A DNA stretch of 64,000 bases, taken from the NCBI GenBank assembly GCA_030278955.1, contig JAOANR010000003.1, forward strand, positions 57,467,628 through 57,531,627, read 5' to 3'. Under the pieces are notes generated by a model. The model was given only the letters and a program-made list of their open reading frames with translations, did not search any database and had not been told where the DNA came from. The position numbers and the translations under genes are program-made. This document shows, piece by piece, positions 1-11,300 of this stretch. This stretch comes from Hygrophila difformis (lineage: Eukaryota; Streptophyta; Magnoliopsida; Lamiales; Acanthaceae). How positions within the stretch are numbered: position 1 is the stretch's first letter; each line of letters starts with the position of its first letter.

Positions 1-1342
1 GAAGATGATAGTAGTTGAAAGGAACTCAACCCTATCTTAGAAGATAACCAAGGCCTACGCATTGTTCCTCTAGAATTACCTATCACACTGTATTTGAATC
101 CAAGTGGATCCCATCTCGGTGTGACAGTTAAGACTAAATTCCCAACACACAGCAATTTTGGAAAATAATAAATGTGAAAATCATTCCCTAAACAGGTACT
201 AGACTCTCAATAAGAACACAAACCCTTTCGGTCTAGAAGAGACCTAATCGCTGACTCTGCTTCTAATTTCCCAAAAGTTAACCCTTGACAGAATATGAAC
301 TAGACATAACTGAGGAATTTATCCCTTACTCATATCCGGATTTTATAAATGAATTTTTGTTAGAAGTTTAATATGCGGTATCTATTTTAAATCTAGACTT
401 CTATGTCCAAGGGAAGGATCCCAAAATATTATGGACCACAGTAGCTATATAATAATATCATGCATAAAGATATATGGAAGTGTAAAATTAATCAACCCAA
501 AATATAATGGTGGGTTTAGACAGAACGCGTGACACAAAATGAGGTGGCCGTGAGGCCAAAAAGGTGGCAGAGTAATCAGGTGGAATGCAAACAGCTGTTT
601 TCCAATTTCCTAACTACTCGGATGGAGCGAATTTAGACAACAGAAACCCTAAAATGACAGTGTCGCTACCAGTTGGGCCACTACTGTCTGCGAATTCTGA
701 CAAAAACTTACATGCTTCCTTTCAGAAATATTCGTTGGCCAATATTGACAGATATTAACCTACTTATATTACAGATTGGAATTTGGGTTTAGAAATTAAG
801 ACAAAGAGAATAAAACTGTATTTGGACAGTAATTAACCAAGCGGCTACTTCATTTCCCGGTGAAAGGACCGTTCGCCTGACCTTGTTAGTTATTATCCAA
901 ACCATGCAAAATAACAAACAGTAATTAATGTACAAATTATGGGCTACTTCATTTCCCGGTGAGGGGACCGTTCGCCAACATTATTCTGTAATATTTCTCA
1001 TTGTTTGTTCATACATCACGAAAAAGGATAAACTAAAATAGAAATAAAGACAGTGCCTTGTATGAGAGACATTGGTTTCTCATGCAAGGTTATGAAATCA
1101 ATCCATAATTAATGGCTTAAATAATCCTTCACTCCATAATTAATTACAGTCCGGATTATCTGCTTAAGGCATTAAAGTTTTGTTTATAGAAAAATGTTTT
1201 AGGGAGAATTGAACAAAGATCCTTTAATCAAAGTAATTATCGATCTTAATCATCGCTAATTATGATCTTTAATTATTGACTTAAGGGTTCAATTAATTAA
1301 TGACGAAAATGGAGAAATGGAAAATCTGGCAAAGCTGCCAAT
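1..1342. other. Non-coding, probably transposon-derived DNA
   Basis: No open frame resembling a known protein is visible on either strand. The only clear structure is a pair of direct repeats listed separately. The stretch runs straight into the palindromic TACGACGCTA arrays, so it may belong to the same mobile element, but no terminal repeats are visible. Confidence 0.4.
843..976. repeat. Direct repeat pair of about 35 bp, 99 bp apart
   Basis: The motif beginning GGCTACTTCATTTCCCGGTG occurs at about 843-877 and again at about 942-976. The copies differ at a few bases in the middle and both end in GGACCGTTCGCC. The spacer is AT-rich. No family was recognised. Paired subterminal repeats of this kind occur in DNA transposons and in LTR regulatory regions. 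Confidence 0.7.
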
Positions 1343-1992
1343 TACGACGCTATACAGATGCTACGACGCTATCCTAGGACAGCGTTGTGGGGATAGCGTC
1401 ATCATGGATTGGTGATGGAGGTAAAAATCTTGGTGTTTAAAGAGTTTATGTACGACGCTGAACATGATTACGACGCTATCCTAAGGTAGTGTCGTAGTGT
1501 TAGTGTCGTACATGAGGTTTAGAATTGAGGTGCTACGACGCTATGCATGGCCTACGACGTTAAACGTGGTTTACGACGTTAGGTTTAGCGTCGTAGTGAG
1601 GAGAGATGGTTTTTTTTTTTTTTAAAGAGGAAGAAGTTGCTACGACGCTATACACTAAATTACGACGCTATCCTAGGATAGTGTCGTAGGTGTAGCTTCG
1701 TAGGTGGATTTTCTGAGGAGTTAGAAAAGGGAAAGTTACGACTTTATGCACTAAATTACGACGCTATCCTAGGATAGCGTCGTGGTCATAGCGTCGTACG
1801 TAGATTTTTATGATAAATGAAGAGTTTTGGGGTCCTACGACCTTAAACAAAAGTTACGATGCTATCAGTGGATAGCGTCGTAGGTCTAGTGCCGTAGGGC
1901 AAAATTTTGTTCACATCTGAAGTAACTACGACGTCAAACTCTGCCCTACGTCGCTATCAGTGGATAGTGTCGTAGGGCGGTTAGCGTCGTAG
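1343..1992. repeat. Palindromic TACGACGCTA array A, seven units
   Basis: Units start near 1343, 1451, 1534, 1641, 1737, 1836 and 1927, spaced 83-108 bp. Each unit carries two forward TACGACGCTAT-type motifs, then one or two inverted ATAGCGTCGTA-type motifs, around the core ATCCTAGGAT or ATCAGTGGAT. Every unit could therefore fold into a hairpin. Between units the DNA is unrelated and AT-rich. Motif-dense arrays like this are typical of the subterminal regions of CACTA (En/Spm) transposons, but no CACTA terminus is visible, so the class is inference. Confidence 0.8.
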
Positions 1993-2695
1993 CTAACTCT
2001 GTTTGTGTTATTGGTTGGGTAATGCAATCTATGCGATTGCAAACCCTGTTTTCAAGTTCATGGTTCATCAATGCAAGAACAATAATGAAATAAGCAGTAA
2101 ACAACAAGCCAAAATGTAGAGAAAACATGGCATAATAAGCTAAAACACACCCATGAACCACAAACCCAAATAAGGGTTTTCAACCATAACGGATATGCAT
2201 AAGAACCAAAAATAAGGAAAGAAAACAGAAAACCCATTTGCAAAAGAAAAATAAGATGACCGAATGGTCATTAAACCAAAATAAAGCAAGTAAATCCATG
2301 GAATCATTTCCATTTCATGTTTTTGGGACTCTTTAAAGCTTAACTTCCCATTTTTCATAAAATGATTTGATAATACCCATCATTTGGGTATTTCAAACCT
2401 AAATAAGAGTTTAACAAAGCTGAAATAAGTATAAAACTGGCTACACTAAACTGAAAGTCTCAAAATAATACTAATCTATGCAAAAATTTAAACTAAGCTA
2501 GCTGCATAAATTAAATAATACAAAAAAATAAAACTAACTACTCTAACTAACCTACACTATTCTCAAGAACTCCAGTTGCCTTCAAGTGTGGAATGTATGA
2601 AGTGACAAGACTAGGGAGTCAACACCTCTATATATAGGCGAGAAACCCTAGGCCCATGGGCCCCCAGGCCCTTGAATTTGAATTCTGCAGCTTGG
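1993..2695. other. Spacer between the two TACGACGCTA arrays
   Basis: This AT-rich stretch has only short open frames that look like chance. It contains a TATA-like ATATATAGG near 2630, then a short GC-rich segment around 2648-2672 just before array B. That could be a promoter belonging to the surrounding element, but no transcript or protein supports it. Confidence 0.4.
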
Positions 2696-2957
2696 TACGA
2701 CGCTGTACTTGGCTTCGTCGCTATCTTCATTACGACGCTATGGGTACTGCGTCGTAGTCTTCCATCTCAAAACACTCTTTGTCTCTAAATGGACAGCCTA
2801 CGACGCTATGCTCCATTACGTCGCTACACTTGAGTACGACGCTATGCTCGACGTCGTAGTTCTTCCTTCAAGGTTCTGTCTTCATTTCTGCCTACGACGC
2901 TATACTCGACTACGACGCTATACAAGCTCAGCGTCGTAGTTGTGGATAGCGTCGTAA
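2696..2957. repeat. Palindromic TACGACGCTA array B, three units
   Basis: Units start near 2696, 2799 and 2893, spaced 103 and 94 bp. They use the same TACGACGCTAT and AGCGTCGTA motifs as array A, but the central core differs between units. A and B flank a 0.7-kb spacer, as two subterminal repeat blocks of one small element would. A short open frame over this array (2709-2939) is an artefact of the repeat. Confidence 0.75.
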
Positions 2958-3194
2958 TTACCTGAAAAATTTGACTTTTTGTGTGTTTTCATTTCTTTTC
3001 CCATCTTTTTGTTTCCTTTTTCTTTTCTTTTCTTTTTCTCATGTTTTTGGATTTTTCTAACATAAATGTGTAACAAAATTACATATTTATGCATTTTACA
3101 TACCAGCTCAATATTTTTACAGATATGCATAAATCAGTCTAATTCTACTGCTTTCTTATTTAATATAAGACCGGAATGCGATCAAATGCCCGTT

Positions 3195-3826
3195 TCAGAC
3201 ACGGAAATGGATTGAAAATAATGGACATTTCTGGCCATTATCACTCATCATTGTAGAGCCAGGATGGCCTAGGCGATCATGCCATATCATATATTCATCA
3301 TTAAGCCTATGGCTTTCAATAGACCTCTGGCCTATTTTGGGATGATATTCATTAATGAGCATGTGGCCATCAATAGACCTCTGGTCTATGGGGGGAATAT
3401 TAGACCTGTGGTCCAAGTGATAATTTTCAATTGTATTTATCTTTGAAAAATAAAATCCAGATGACAATGCTGGTAAATTTTTCAATATATATTTCTTACC
3501 ATGAGTGGTATTTGTAATTAATAAATATTCGACATTCTCTGAAGTCGATGTCTCGAGATGATATCCATTTTCTCGGATATCTTTAAAACTTAATAAATTT
3601 CTTCGAGACTTAGGAGATAGGAGTGCATTTTTCACAATTAATTTGTTCCCTCTAGGAAAATAAGGTTGGCTGTGCCAATTCTTTGTATAATATTTGCACT
3701 ACCACATATTGTGTTTATGTTTGTATTTCCCATTTTCAAATTGAAAAAATACCTTATGTCTTTTAGTATCGTGTGCATTGAAGCATTATCAATAAGACAT
3801 AAATTATCACTTTTAAAGTTCCCCAT
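3195..3826 (-). pseudogene. Ty1/copia protease and GAG-pre-integrase remnant
   Basis: Two adjoining minus-strand frames make up this remnant. The first (3826-3638) carries the protease active-site neighbourhood as LIDNASMHTILKD, where the usual aspartate-serine/threonine-glycine core is degraded (DNAS). The second (3635-3195) ends in the pre-integrase signature MIWHDRLGHPGSTMM near 3290-3250, after which similarity to integrase stops. The product would be a polyprotein segment that matures gag-pol and starts the integrase. The altered protease core and the truncation mean it cannot work. Confidence 0.75.
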
Positions 3827-4667
3827 TTTGCTGGAATTGAAACAAGATAATCATTAATATTAAAACAAGATTTAACATAAGTAAAATATTACAATACATA
3901 GACAATAATATAGCACACATGCAAAAGTAAAAGAAAGATACATAAGTTCAAAGCATAATAAAAACAATAGTACAACAAAACAATTAAATTAAATCATTAT
4001 ATAAATCATCAACTTGAAATTTTGGTATATTGGGCATATTTATCCTCAGAATTCATTGTGTCAACATGGTTTTTTTCAATCACCTTTTTCCTTTCTCCCT
4101 CTGGGAGTCTTGGTAGAGTTTTACCCAATGATCTCTGGTACGATATTTTTTGTACCAGTTCCCTTTTAGGCCACATCTGTCGCATTTGGCTTCTTCATAA
4201 CTCTATTTTTGGACATCACCTCTAGTGCTACCCTGATTCTAATTACGTGTGTCCGTCATGGGTCTAATATAAACATGTTGCGGAAATGGCTATTCCCACG
4301 GCCCCGGTTATGTCCACGACCACGAGGTCTCTGACCTCGGCCACGACCACTACCACGACCACGACTAGAAGATTCAGTCACATGTGCATCTGGCAATGGA
4401 TTACAGCCAGTTGGTCTCATTTCATGATTTTTTTAAGAATAAATCATTATTCTTTTCAGTCAATAACAAAAACGTAATCAGATAAGAATATTCAGTGAAA
4501 CCTTGTGCTTGGTATTGTTGCCGTAACACCGAATTGGAGGGGTGGAATGTATAGAATGTATTCTCTAGCATTTGTTTATCAGTAACTATTTTACCACACA
4601 GTCTTAATTGTGATACGATATTAAACAGAGCAGAATTGTAATCATTTACTGATTTAAAATCCTGGAA

Positions 4668-5003
4668 TCATAAGTGTAACCAGTCATACTGGGCTAGAGG
4701 GAGATTAATTGATCTTAAATGATCATATCTTTTTTCTAAATTCTCCCAGAGTTCAATTGGGTCTTTGACCGTTAAATACCGTGTTTTCAATCCCTCATCA
4801 AGATGATGGCGAATGAAAATCATAGCTTTCGCGTGGTCTTGGTTTGAAGCCTGATTATCTTTTTTAATTATTTTTTCAAGACCTATTGATTCCAAATGGA
4901 TTTCAACATCCATTTTCCATGATAGATAATTATCTCCAGATACCATCAGTGGTCTGAAATCCTGCTTTGTCAAGTTAGTCATAATAAAATTATTGAAATA
5001 CAA
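4668..5003 (-). pseudogene. Ty1/copia gag N-terminus remnant
   Basis: This 111-codon minus-strand frame reads like the start of a copia gag: the LSWKMDVEIHLESIGL segment, then AMIFIRHHLDEGLK and WENLEKRYDHL, as in the gag-polypeptide (UBN2/DUF4219-like) family. It ends at a stop at 4668. Downstream, at about 4195-4141 on the same strand, a CCHC-like segment CDRCGLKGNWYKKY can be read. The third and fourth zinc ligand positions are N and Y, so the knuckle is broken. Gag coats the element RNA in cytoplasmic particles. This copy is only a relic. Confidence 0.75.
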
Positions 5004-5066
5004 AGATTAAATATTACCTCGAAGGAAATTCCGGCAGAGCTCCGTCAGTGGCTCGTGCTGATAATG

Positions 5067-5582
5067 TGTTATAAAATATTGTGTATGTATATGTATAATA
5101 ATGAAAAAGGAAACAGAGAGTAGACTGGAGATAGAGTAAATAATGATTTGATTATAATAATATAGAGAGATAGGGAATTGAGGAAGTATGTAGAGAGAGA
5201 ATGAGTTGATCGGAATGAGTGGACTGAGAATAACAATACGAGTGAATACATTTTACATACTACTCGCTTATTTATAGAGAAGAAACAACTGCTACTACAC
5301 ACGCTGAGGATAAGATCAAGAGATAATCAAACACATGTTTGCTTTCGTCTCTAAAGTCAAGAGTCATGACATCAACCGTGCATGTATTTAATTCGCATAT
5401 ATCTATAACAAATGTATTATGTCCTATGTGTTTATTTAAGTATTCAAATATAATAGTAGTATATAATTATCATCATGACAAACGTTCTGGCTTATGGAAT
5501 AAACATCATGAAGACATGAACATGCATGCCTCACTCCCTTATCTGAGAAAAGCTTAAAACCCCACGTGATGTGTGAATTACA
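5067..5582 (-). repeat. Probable 5' LTR of the copia fragment
   Basis: The segment lies just upstream (minus strand) of the primer-site-like sequence and gag start. On the minus strand it begins TGTAATTC and ends ATTTTATAACA, the TG..CA form of an LTR, and holds a TATA box (CTATAAATAAG, near 5280-5268). No second LTR copy is in the window, so the outer boundary is a guess. Confidence 0.4.
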
Positions 5583-6387
5583 ATAAAAATAAAACAATAA
5601 ATATAACAATTACATTTTTACCCTTATCTAATCTATACCGTACGACTAATACAATTTTTCATCCAACTGTTAAAGTTGACTCCAGCACAAATCGGAAAAA
5701 CAAGTTCCAGCACAACTGGAAAAACAAGTTCCAGCAGCACAGGAACCATATCGAGTGAGGTAAATATTTTCTTTGCCTCGACCTTTGCACTCCAATCAAA
5801 AAGTGGAGATTCAAATCATGTGATTGTTTACAATTTCCTTTTTTTTAGTACGGGATGCACATTGCTTTTTGTTCAAATTAATGGCTTGTGAGTTTATTTG
5901 ACAAATTAGAAAGAGGAATAAGAGAAGGGGCAAGGAAGGTGAAGATTCAAACATAAGATGGTAAAGATGGAAGTTAAAAACTAATCATTAAATCAAATCC
6001 CGATTTCTAGATTTCACAATTAAATAATCGTAGTTTGTAATTTATTTTTAGTTATTTTGTACTCATATGTTTAAAGCAAGGGTATCGGGTTTGATTATTT
6101 GTGTATACAAAATTATGTTTGGGGAAAGAGACAACCCTGCAACGTCCACTAAATCGAGGGATTAGGGGGCATTTGGAATGACTTTTTTGAGGTGCTTTTG
6201 GCTTTTGCTTCTGCCAAAAGTACTTTTGATGAAAAATAGTGTTGTTTTGACTTTTTAAAAAAAGCAAAAGCATCTCGAAAAGCTGCAAAAGTATTTCTAA
6301 GAGAAGCAGCCCAGGTGGTGCTTCTCCGAAAAGCAAAAGCCAAACGCACATAGTAATGTGTGCAAAGTCTTAAATGCCCCACTAATA
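5583..6387. other. Intergenic DNA with a MITE-like remnant
   Basis: No gene is visible. Around 6163-6350 lies a segment rich in CTTTTGGCTTTTG and its inverse AAAAGCAAAAGCC, starting GGGGGCATTTGGAATG, which looks like part of a foldback MITE. Similar motifs (CCAAAAGTACTTTT, CATTCCATCCAAATAC) occur at 18720-18830, beyond the Athila element, so the retrotransposon may have landed in or next to this MITE. Confidence 0.4.
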
Positions 6388-6648
6388 TACTTCCTCCGTT
6401 TTTTTTAATGTTACACTTCTCATTTGCACGTATGCCAATGCACATTTTCAACAATTAATAACTTAAATTCGGTACAAGTAAAAATTCTAAAAATTTGATA
6501 TTTAAAAACTACAAGATGAGACGAATCTAACAGGATCTCTCACTTAGCTATATTTTGTCTTCTATAACTATAACAAAAATAGAAGTCAAAGCAATGAACT
6601 GTAAAAAAAAAAAATCAAAACATAACCTTTAAAAAAACGGAGGGAGTA
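6388..6648. mobile_element. Stowaway-like (Tc1/mariner) MITE
   Basis: It begins TA-CTTCCTCCGTTTTTTT and ends AAAAAACGGAGGGAG-TA, giving the Stowaway terminal inverted repeat with TA target duplications. The length is about 260 bp and it has no coding capacity. The Athila 5' LTR begins 15 bp downstream. Confidence 0.85.
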
Positions 6649-6663
6649 TTTAAATTACACTAT

Positions 6664-8257
6664 TGATATATGTTGTATTTGATGATATTTTTATGCATAT
6701 GTCAACTTAAATTGTTTGAGAAAATTAATAAAAATGGCCTTGATTGGATTGATTTTTGGGACATTGGTTTTGTAGGAAAGGTGGCAAATTTCCAACATTG
6801 GACAGCCTATTTTGAAGTGTTGGGCGTGCCCACGCCTAAGGACCAATTCGCAGCTGTGGGGTCTATGTGTGAAGCATCAAAATTTGCAAAAAGATCCTTG
6901 GGGTTAAATTGAAGTATCTAAATCTTTGGGCATCAAATCAAGAGGAATTTTCAGATTTTTCTTCATGGCATCAAATCTTTGGGCATCAAATCCTTGGGAA
7001 TCAATTACAAAAGAATAATCAAAGGCATGATTTTGATGTTTTTGGATGCAATTGAGGGAGGCTTTTTGGATGCAATTGAGGAGGCTACTACCATGAACAT
7101 GCAAAAAGGGAGAAAGAAGAATTAAAAATTGGTCTTGTTTTGCTATAAATAGGAGGAGACCAAAGAGCAAAAAAAACACAACACATTGGCCATTATTCCA
7201 CAAAACACAAGACATTGGCCAATTTTCCACCAAAAGAGGTTCCAACCATTGAAGAGCACAAGAGGGATTCCAACCATTGGAGACACACTAGAGAGGAGAC
7301 TCCATTTTTGTTGGCACTTACAAAATTGGAGGATTCCAAGGGCAATAAGGATTCGATCCTTCGTGGGTGATTTTCTTGTTCAATTTCTATAATTGATTAC
7401 CATGTTGGATTGTGTGGATTTGGTTATGTTTTGGATGGATTGTGAGTAGTTTTCTTATCTAGTTTAGGCTTTGAATTTGTGTGTGGATATGGAATTGTGA
7501 GACTTATTTTGTTGACATATTTTTATGCTTAATTGAATTGGGTATTTTTAATTCCTCTATTTATTATGTTTTGAATTGCTTGATTGATATAGCGGCCGCG
7601 TGTTGATTGAGTAATTTATTGCTATATTGGGAAGAGCATCCGTAATTGTGTAATTTTCCAATCAAGTAGCAAACTAGAGGAAGAATACTCTAGTGAGGGA
7701 TTAAAATCGGTTTTAAACACTACCTCGTAGGATTAGTGTTGAATCGAATTGGGTTTTTCTTGTGCTAAATGCTATCAAGTCATGTTATGCTATGGTCGTA
7801 CCTAGTATTCACACTTGATTAGGGGAATGGCTTATGGTCGTACCTAAGCCATCGAATAAGTATGGAAAAATTGGTTGGGAAACGCTTGTAGACCAACTTT
7901 AACCAATTTAGTCAATTAGCCAATTAAGTTAAATGCATGTCAATGATCAATTCCATATCCAATACATAATTCATGCCTAAACTAGAGTTTTAATTATCCT
8001 AAAGAGCTCACTTGTTACCTTGCAATTATTTTTATTCTTGTTTAATTTTTATTTTCTTTTTACTAGTTTAGTTGAAATCAAATCCCCCCATCTTTATAAA
8101 TATAAATATAATTTATAATTAATCAAGTGATTGAAAATAAACTCTTTGAGCAAGTTCCCTGTGGAGACGACCCTACTCACTATATATATTACATTTATTT
8201 ATCTTCTCTTGTGGTGTAGGACTAATATTTAATTTGCAGCTTTGCGACGAGCAAGCA
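6664..8257 (+). repeat. Athila 5' LTR
   Basis: The LTR is 1594 bp, starts TGATATATGTTG and ends GACGAGCAAGCA (TG..CA). It matches 17070-18663 at a constant offset of 10406 with one difference seen (7369). It contains the TATA box and the near-palindrome GCGTGCCCACGC (6824-6835), whose relatives recur in the 3' region. Short open frames inside it (e.g. 6670-6912) appear identically in the other LTR and are not genes. Confidence 0.95.
7144..7151 (+). promoter_or_regulatory. LTR TATA box
   Basis: The sequence GCTATAAATAGGAGG is a strong plant TATA context in the middle of the LTR. It would place the RNA start about 30 bp downstream (near 7180), defining U3 as roughly the first 510 bp. The same site recurs in the 3' LTR at 17550-17557, which could drive transcription outward into flanking DNA. 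Confidence 0.7.
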
Positions 8258-8262
8258 ATTTT

Positions 8263-8280
8263 TGGCGCCGTTGCCGGGGA
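8263..8280 (+). promoter_or_regulatory. Primer-binding site for tRNA-Asp
   Basis: TGGCGCCGTTGCCGGGGA starts 5 bp after the LTR end. It is complementary to the 3' end of plant tRNA-Asp, the primer known for Athila elements. This is where minus-strand cDNA synthesis begins. Confidence 0.85.
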
Positions 8281-8363
8281 CTATCGCCAAAAGAGGATTT
8301 TTCATACCTTGGTTAATTTAATATATATATATTTCTCTAATCTTTATTTCCACTTATTGGTAT

Positions 8364-11300
8364 ATGCCTCGCACAGATCGTGGTGGTGAAAAGAATTACG
8401 ATCCAGAGATTGAAAAGACCGCACGCCGTTTGAGTAAAGAAGCCAGGGAACGAAGGAAAGAAGAGAAAGCGGAGGTGTCGACACCTTTGCTCAATTTGGA
8501 AATTCAAATAGCGGAGGATTCAAGTTCATCATCAGATTCTGAGGAAAGCAAAAAAGTGAAAGAGGAAACTGAAATTCCTCAACCTGCTATGGCACAACAG
8601 AGAACATTGAGGGAGCTAGCATCCCCTGACTTGGCTCAACAGCCACTCTGTATTACTTTTCCTACTGTGGCCGACAATGCGGCCTCTGTGTTGAAAACTG
8701 GACTAATACATTTGTTGCCTAACTTTCATGGTTTGTCAGGAGAAGAACCACACAAACACTTACAGGAGTTTGATGTGGTGTGTACAAGCATGAAACCAGC
8801 TGGTGTCACTGAAGATCAAATCAAGCTAAGGGCATTTCCATTTTCCTTGAAAGATGCAGCAAAGGATTGGTTGTTCAACCTTCCTGCAGGTAGTATCACC
8901 ACTTGGAATGAGATGAAGCGTAAGTTTTTGGAGAAGTATTTTCCTGCTTCTCGAGCTGCAAACCTGAGGAAAGAGATATGTGGTATTAAACAAGCTACAG
9001 GGGAGTCACTTTTTGAATACTGGGATAGGTTCAATAAACTTATTACTAGGTGTCCACAACACCAAATTTCCGAGCAATTACTAATCCAGTATTTCTATGA
9101 AGGTTTAACCACTATGGACAGGATGCTTATAGATGCTGCAAGTGGAGGTGCACTTATGAACAAGACACCGGAGGAGGCCTGGGCATTGTTGAATAATATG
9201 GCAATGAATTCACAGCAGTTTGGGACAAGGGAAGTTGTTCCAGTGAAAGAAGCTGGTGAAGTAAGTTCTTTACAGCAACAATTAACTGAATTAACATCTT
9301 TTGTTCGTAAGCTTGCTGTAGGGAATGCACAGGTAAAGGCCTGTGGAATATGCTCAAACACGGATCATTCCACTGATGCTTGTCCTACGTTGTCTGAGGA
9401 AGTAGAAGTTAATGCAGCTGGATTTGTGGAAAGGAGGAATTACGACCCATTTTCCAACACGTACAATCCGGGATGGAGGGATCATCCCAATTTGCGTTAT
9501 GGGAATCAACAAGCTCCTACACAACAACCTCCGGGTTTTCAACCAGCTCCACCGCCGCCACAACAAAGGGCAGCCCCACAAGCTCCCTTCCCAGGTAATT
9601 CTCTACATGATCTAGTTAAGAATATGGCAGCTAACATGTTGCAATTTCAACAGGAAACTAGAACAAGTATAAAGAATTTGGAGGATCAAATGTCCCAAGT
9701 AGTGAATGAGGTGTGTGATATGAAGCAAAGGGAAAAAGGAAAATTGCCTGCTCAAACACATGCTAATCCTGGAAATGTTAGTGCAATGACGCTGAGAAGT
9801 GGAAAGGAATTAGAAGGTCCAAAGGAGATCGTTTCAAAGGAAAAGGCAGAGGATGAAATTGAAAAAGAAATGGAGCAAGAAGCACAAAAATCAAGTGATG
9901 AGGTAAAATTAAATTTACCAATTACTCCAAAATCTAATATTGCTCCTTTTCCTCATAGGTTGGTGAAGCCTTCAAAGGGAGACAAGGACAAGGAAATCAT
10001 GGAGGTGTTTAAAAAAGTGGAATTGAGCATTCCTTTGTTAGATGCAATCAAGCAGATCCCTCGATATGCAAAGTTTCTAAAGGACTTGTGTTCCAACAAG
10101 CAAAAATTGAGAGGAGATGAGAAGGTGATAGCGGGAGAAAGTGTATCCGCCATGCTTCAAATGAAACTTCCACAAAAATGCGGAGATCCCGGTATGTTTG
10201 TCATTCCATGCAAGATAGGTAAAATGGAGGTAAAAAGGGCTATGTTAGATTTAGGTGCTGCTATTAATGTAATGCCTAGATCTATTTTTAACTCTTTGAA
10301 CATTGGACCACTTAAAGAAACGGGCATAATAATTCAATTAGCGGATAGGACTAATGCATATCCTGAAGGGATTATAGAGGATGTCCTAGTTCAAGTTAAT
10401 GAATTAATATTTCCTGTTGATTTCTATATTTTGGATATGCATGATGAAAACTCACCAAATCCTTCACCTATTTTGCTTGGAAGACCATTTATGTGCACAG
10501 CTAGAACAAAAATTGATGTAAAAACTGGAACTCTTTCCATGGAATTTGAAGGTGAAAAAGTACAATTTAATATTTTTGATGCCATGAAATATACAGTCGA
10601 ATCTAATGCTTTGTGTTGCATAGATGTTCTTGATGCTAATGTGCAAGAGGTCTTTGATTTAAATGGGAAGGATGACCTTGAGACAGCAATTATACAGAAC
10701 ATTCGAGTCGATACTTTGGATGAAACACCAGTGGATGATGCTGTAAAGGAGATGGTTCAAGCTTTGCACTCACTAGAACCTAAACCATCAAGGTATGCTG
10801 TTGTGAATTCCATACTTAAGAAATCTGACAATGGTCTTTTGCCATCGGTTGTGCAGGCACCAATTTTGGAGATGAAACCACTGCCACCCACTCTTAAATA
10901 TACATTCCTAGGAGATGAAAAGACCTTACCAGTAATTATCTCAGCTGCCCTATCTCCTACACAAGAGGAAAAGTTGGTTCGTGTGTTGAGAGAGCAAAAA
11001 GAGGCTATTGGTTGGCAATTAGCAGATATAAGAGGAATTAGCCCTTTCTTGTGCACTCATAGGATTGCGCTTGAAGAAGATACAAAACCTTTGAGGCAAG
11101 CACAAAGGAGACTCAATCCGGCCATGATGGAAGTGGTGAAGAAGGAGATCCTCAAGCTATTGGATGCAGACATCATCTACCCAATTTCAGATAGCAACTG
11201 GGTAAGTCCCATTCATGTGGTTCCAAAGAAGTCGGGAGTTACAGTGGAAGCTGATCATGATGGTAATTTTATTCCTGTAAGGAAGCAAACAGGTTGGAGA

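Larger units (their letters stand above)
3195..5582 (-). mobile_element. Truncated Ty1/copia retrotransposon fragment
   Basis: Read on the minus strand, this contains a probable 5' LTR (about 5582-5067), a primer-site-like region (TTATCAGCACGAGCC), a gag start (5003-4668), a degenerate zinc knuckle (about 4195-4141), protease (3826-3638) and the GAG-pre-integrase domain (3635 down to about 3245). The element stops there. Integrase core, reverse transcriptase, RNase H and the 3' LTR are absent. The coding part is split by stops and frameshifts, so it is an old, dead copy. Copia order (protease then integrase) fits. Confidence 0.75.

Noticed and set aside
1343..2957. CRISPR-like array
   Set aside because: Repeats are palindromic but degenerate, irregularly spaced, contain several motif copies per unit, and lie in plant DNA without cas genes.
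3666..3857. Plus-strand 63-codon hydrophobic frame
   Set aside because: Antisense shadow of the copia protease remnant.
6670..7392. Short frames in the Athila LTRs (also at 17076-17851)
   Set aside because: They occur identically in both LTRs, have no family resemblance, and overlap the TATA box and transcript start.
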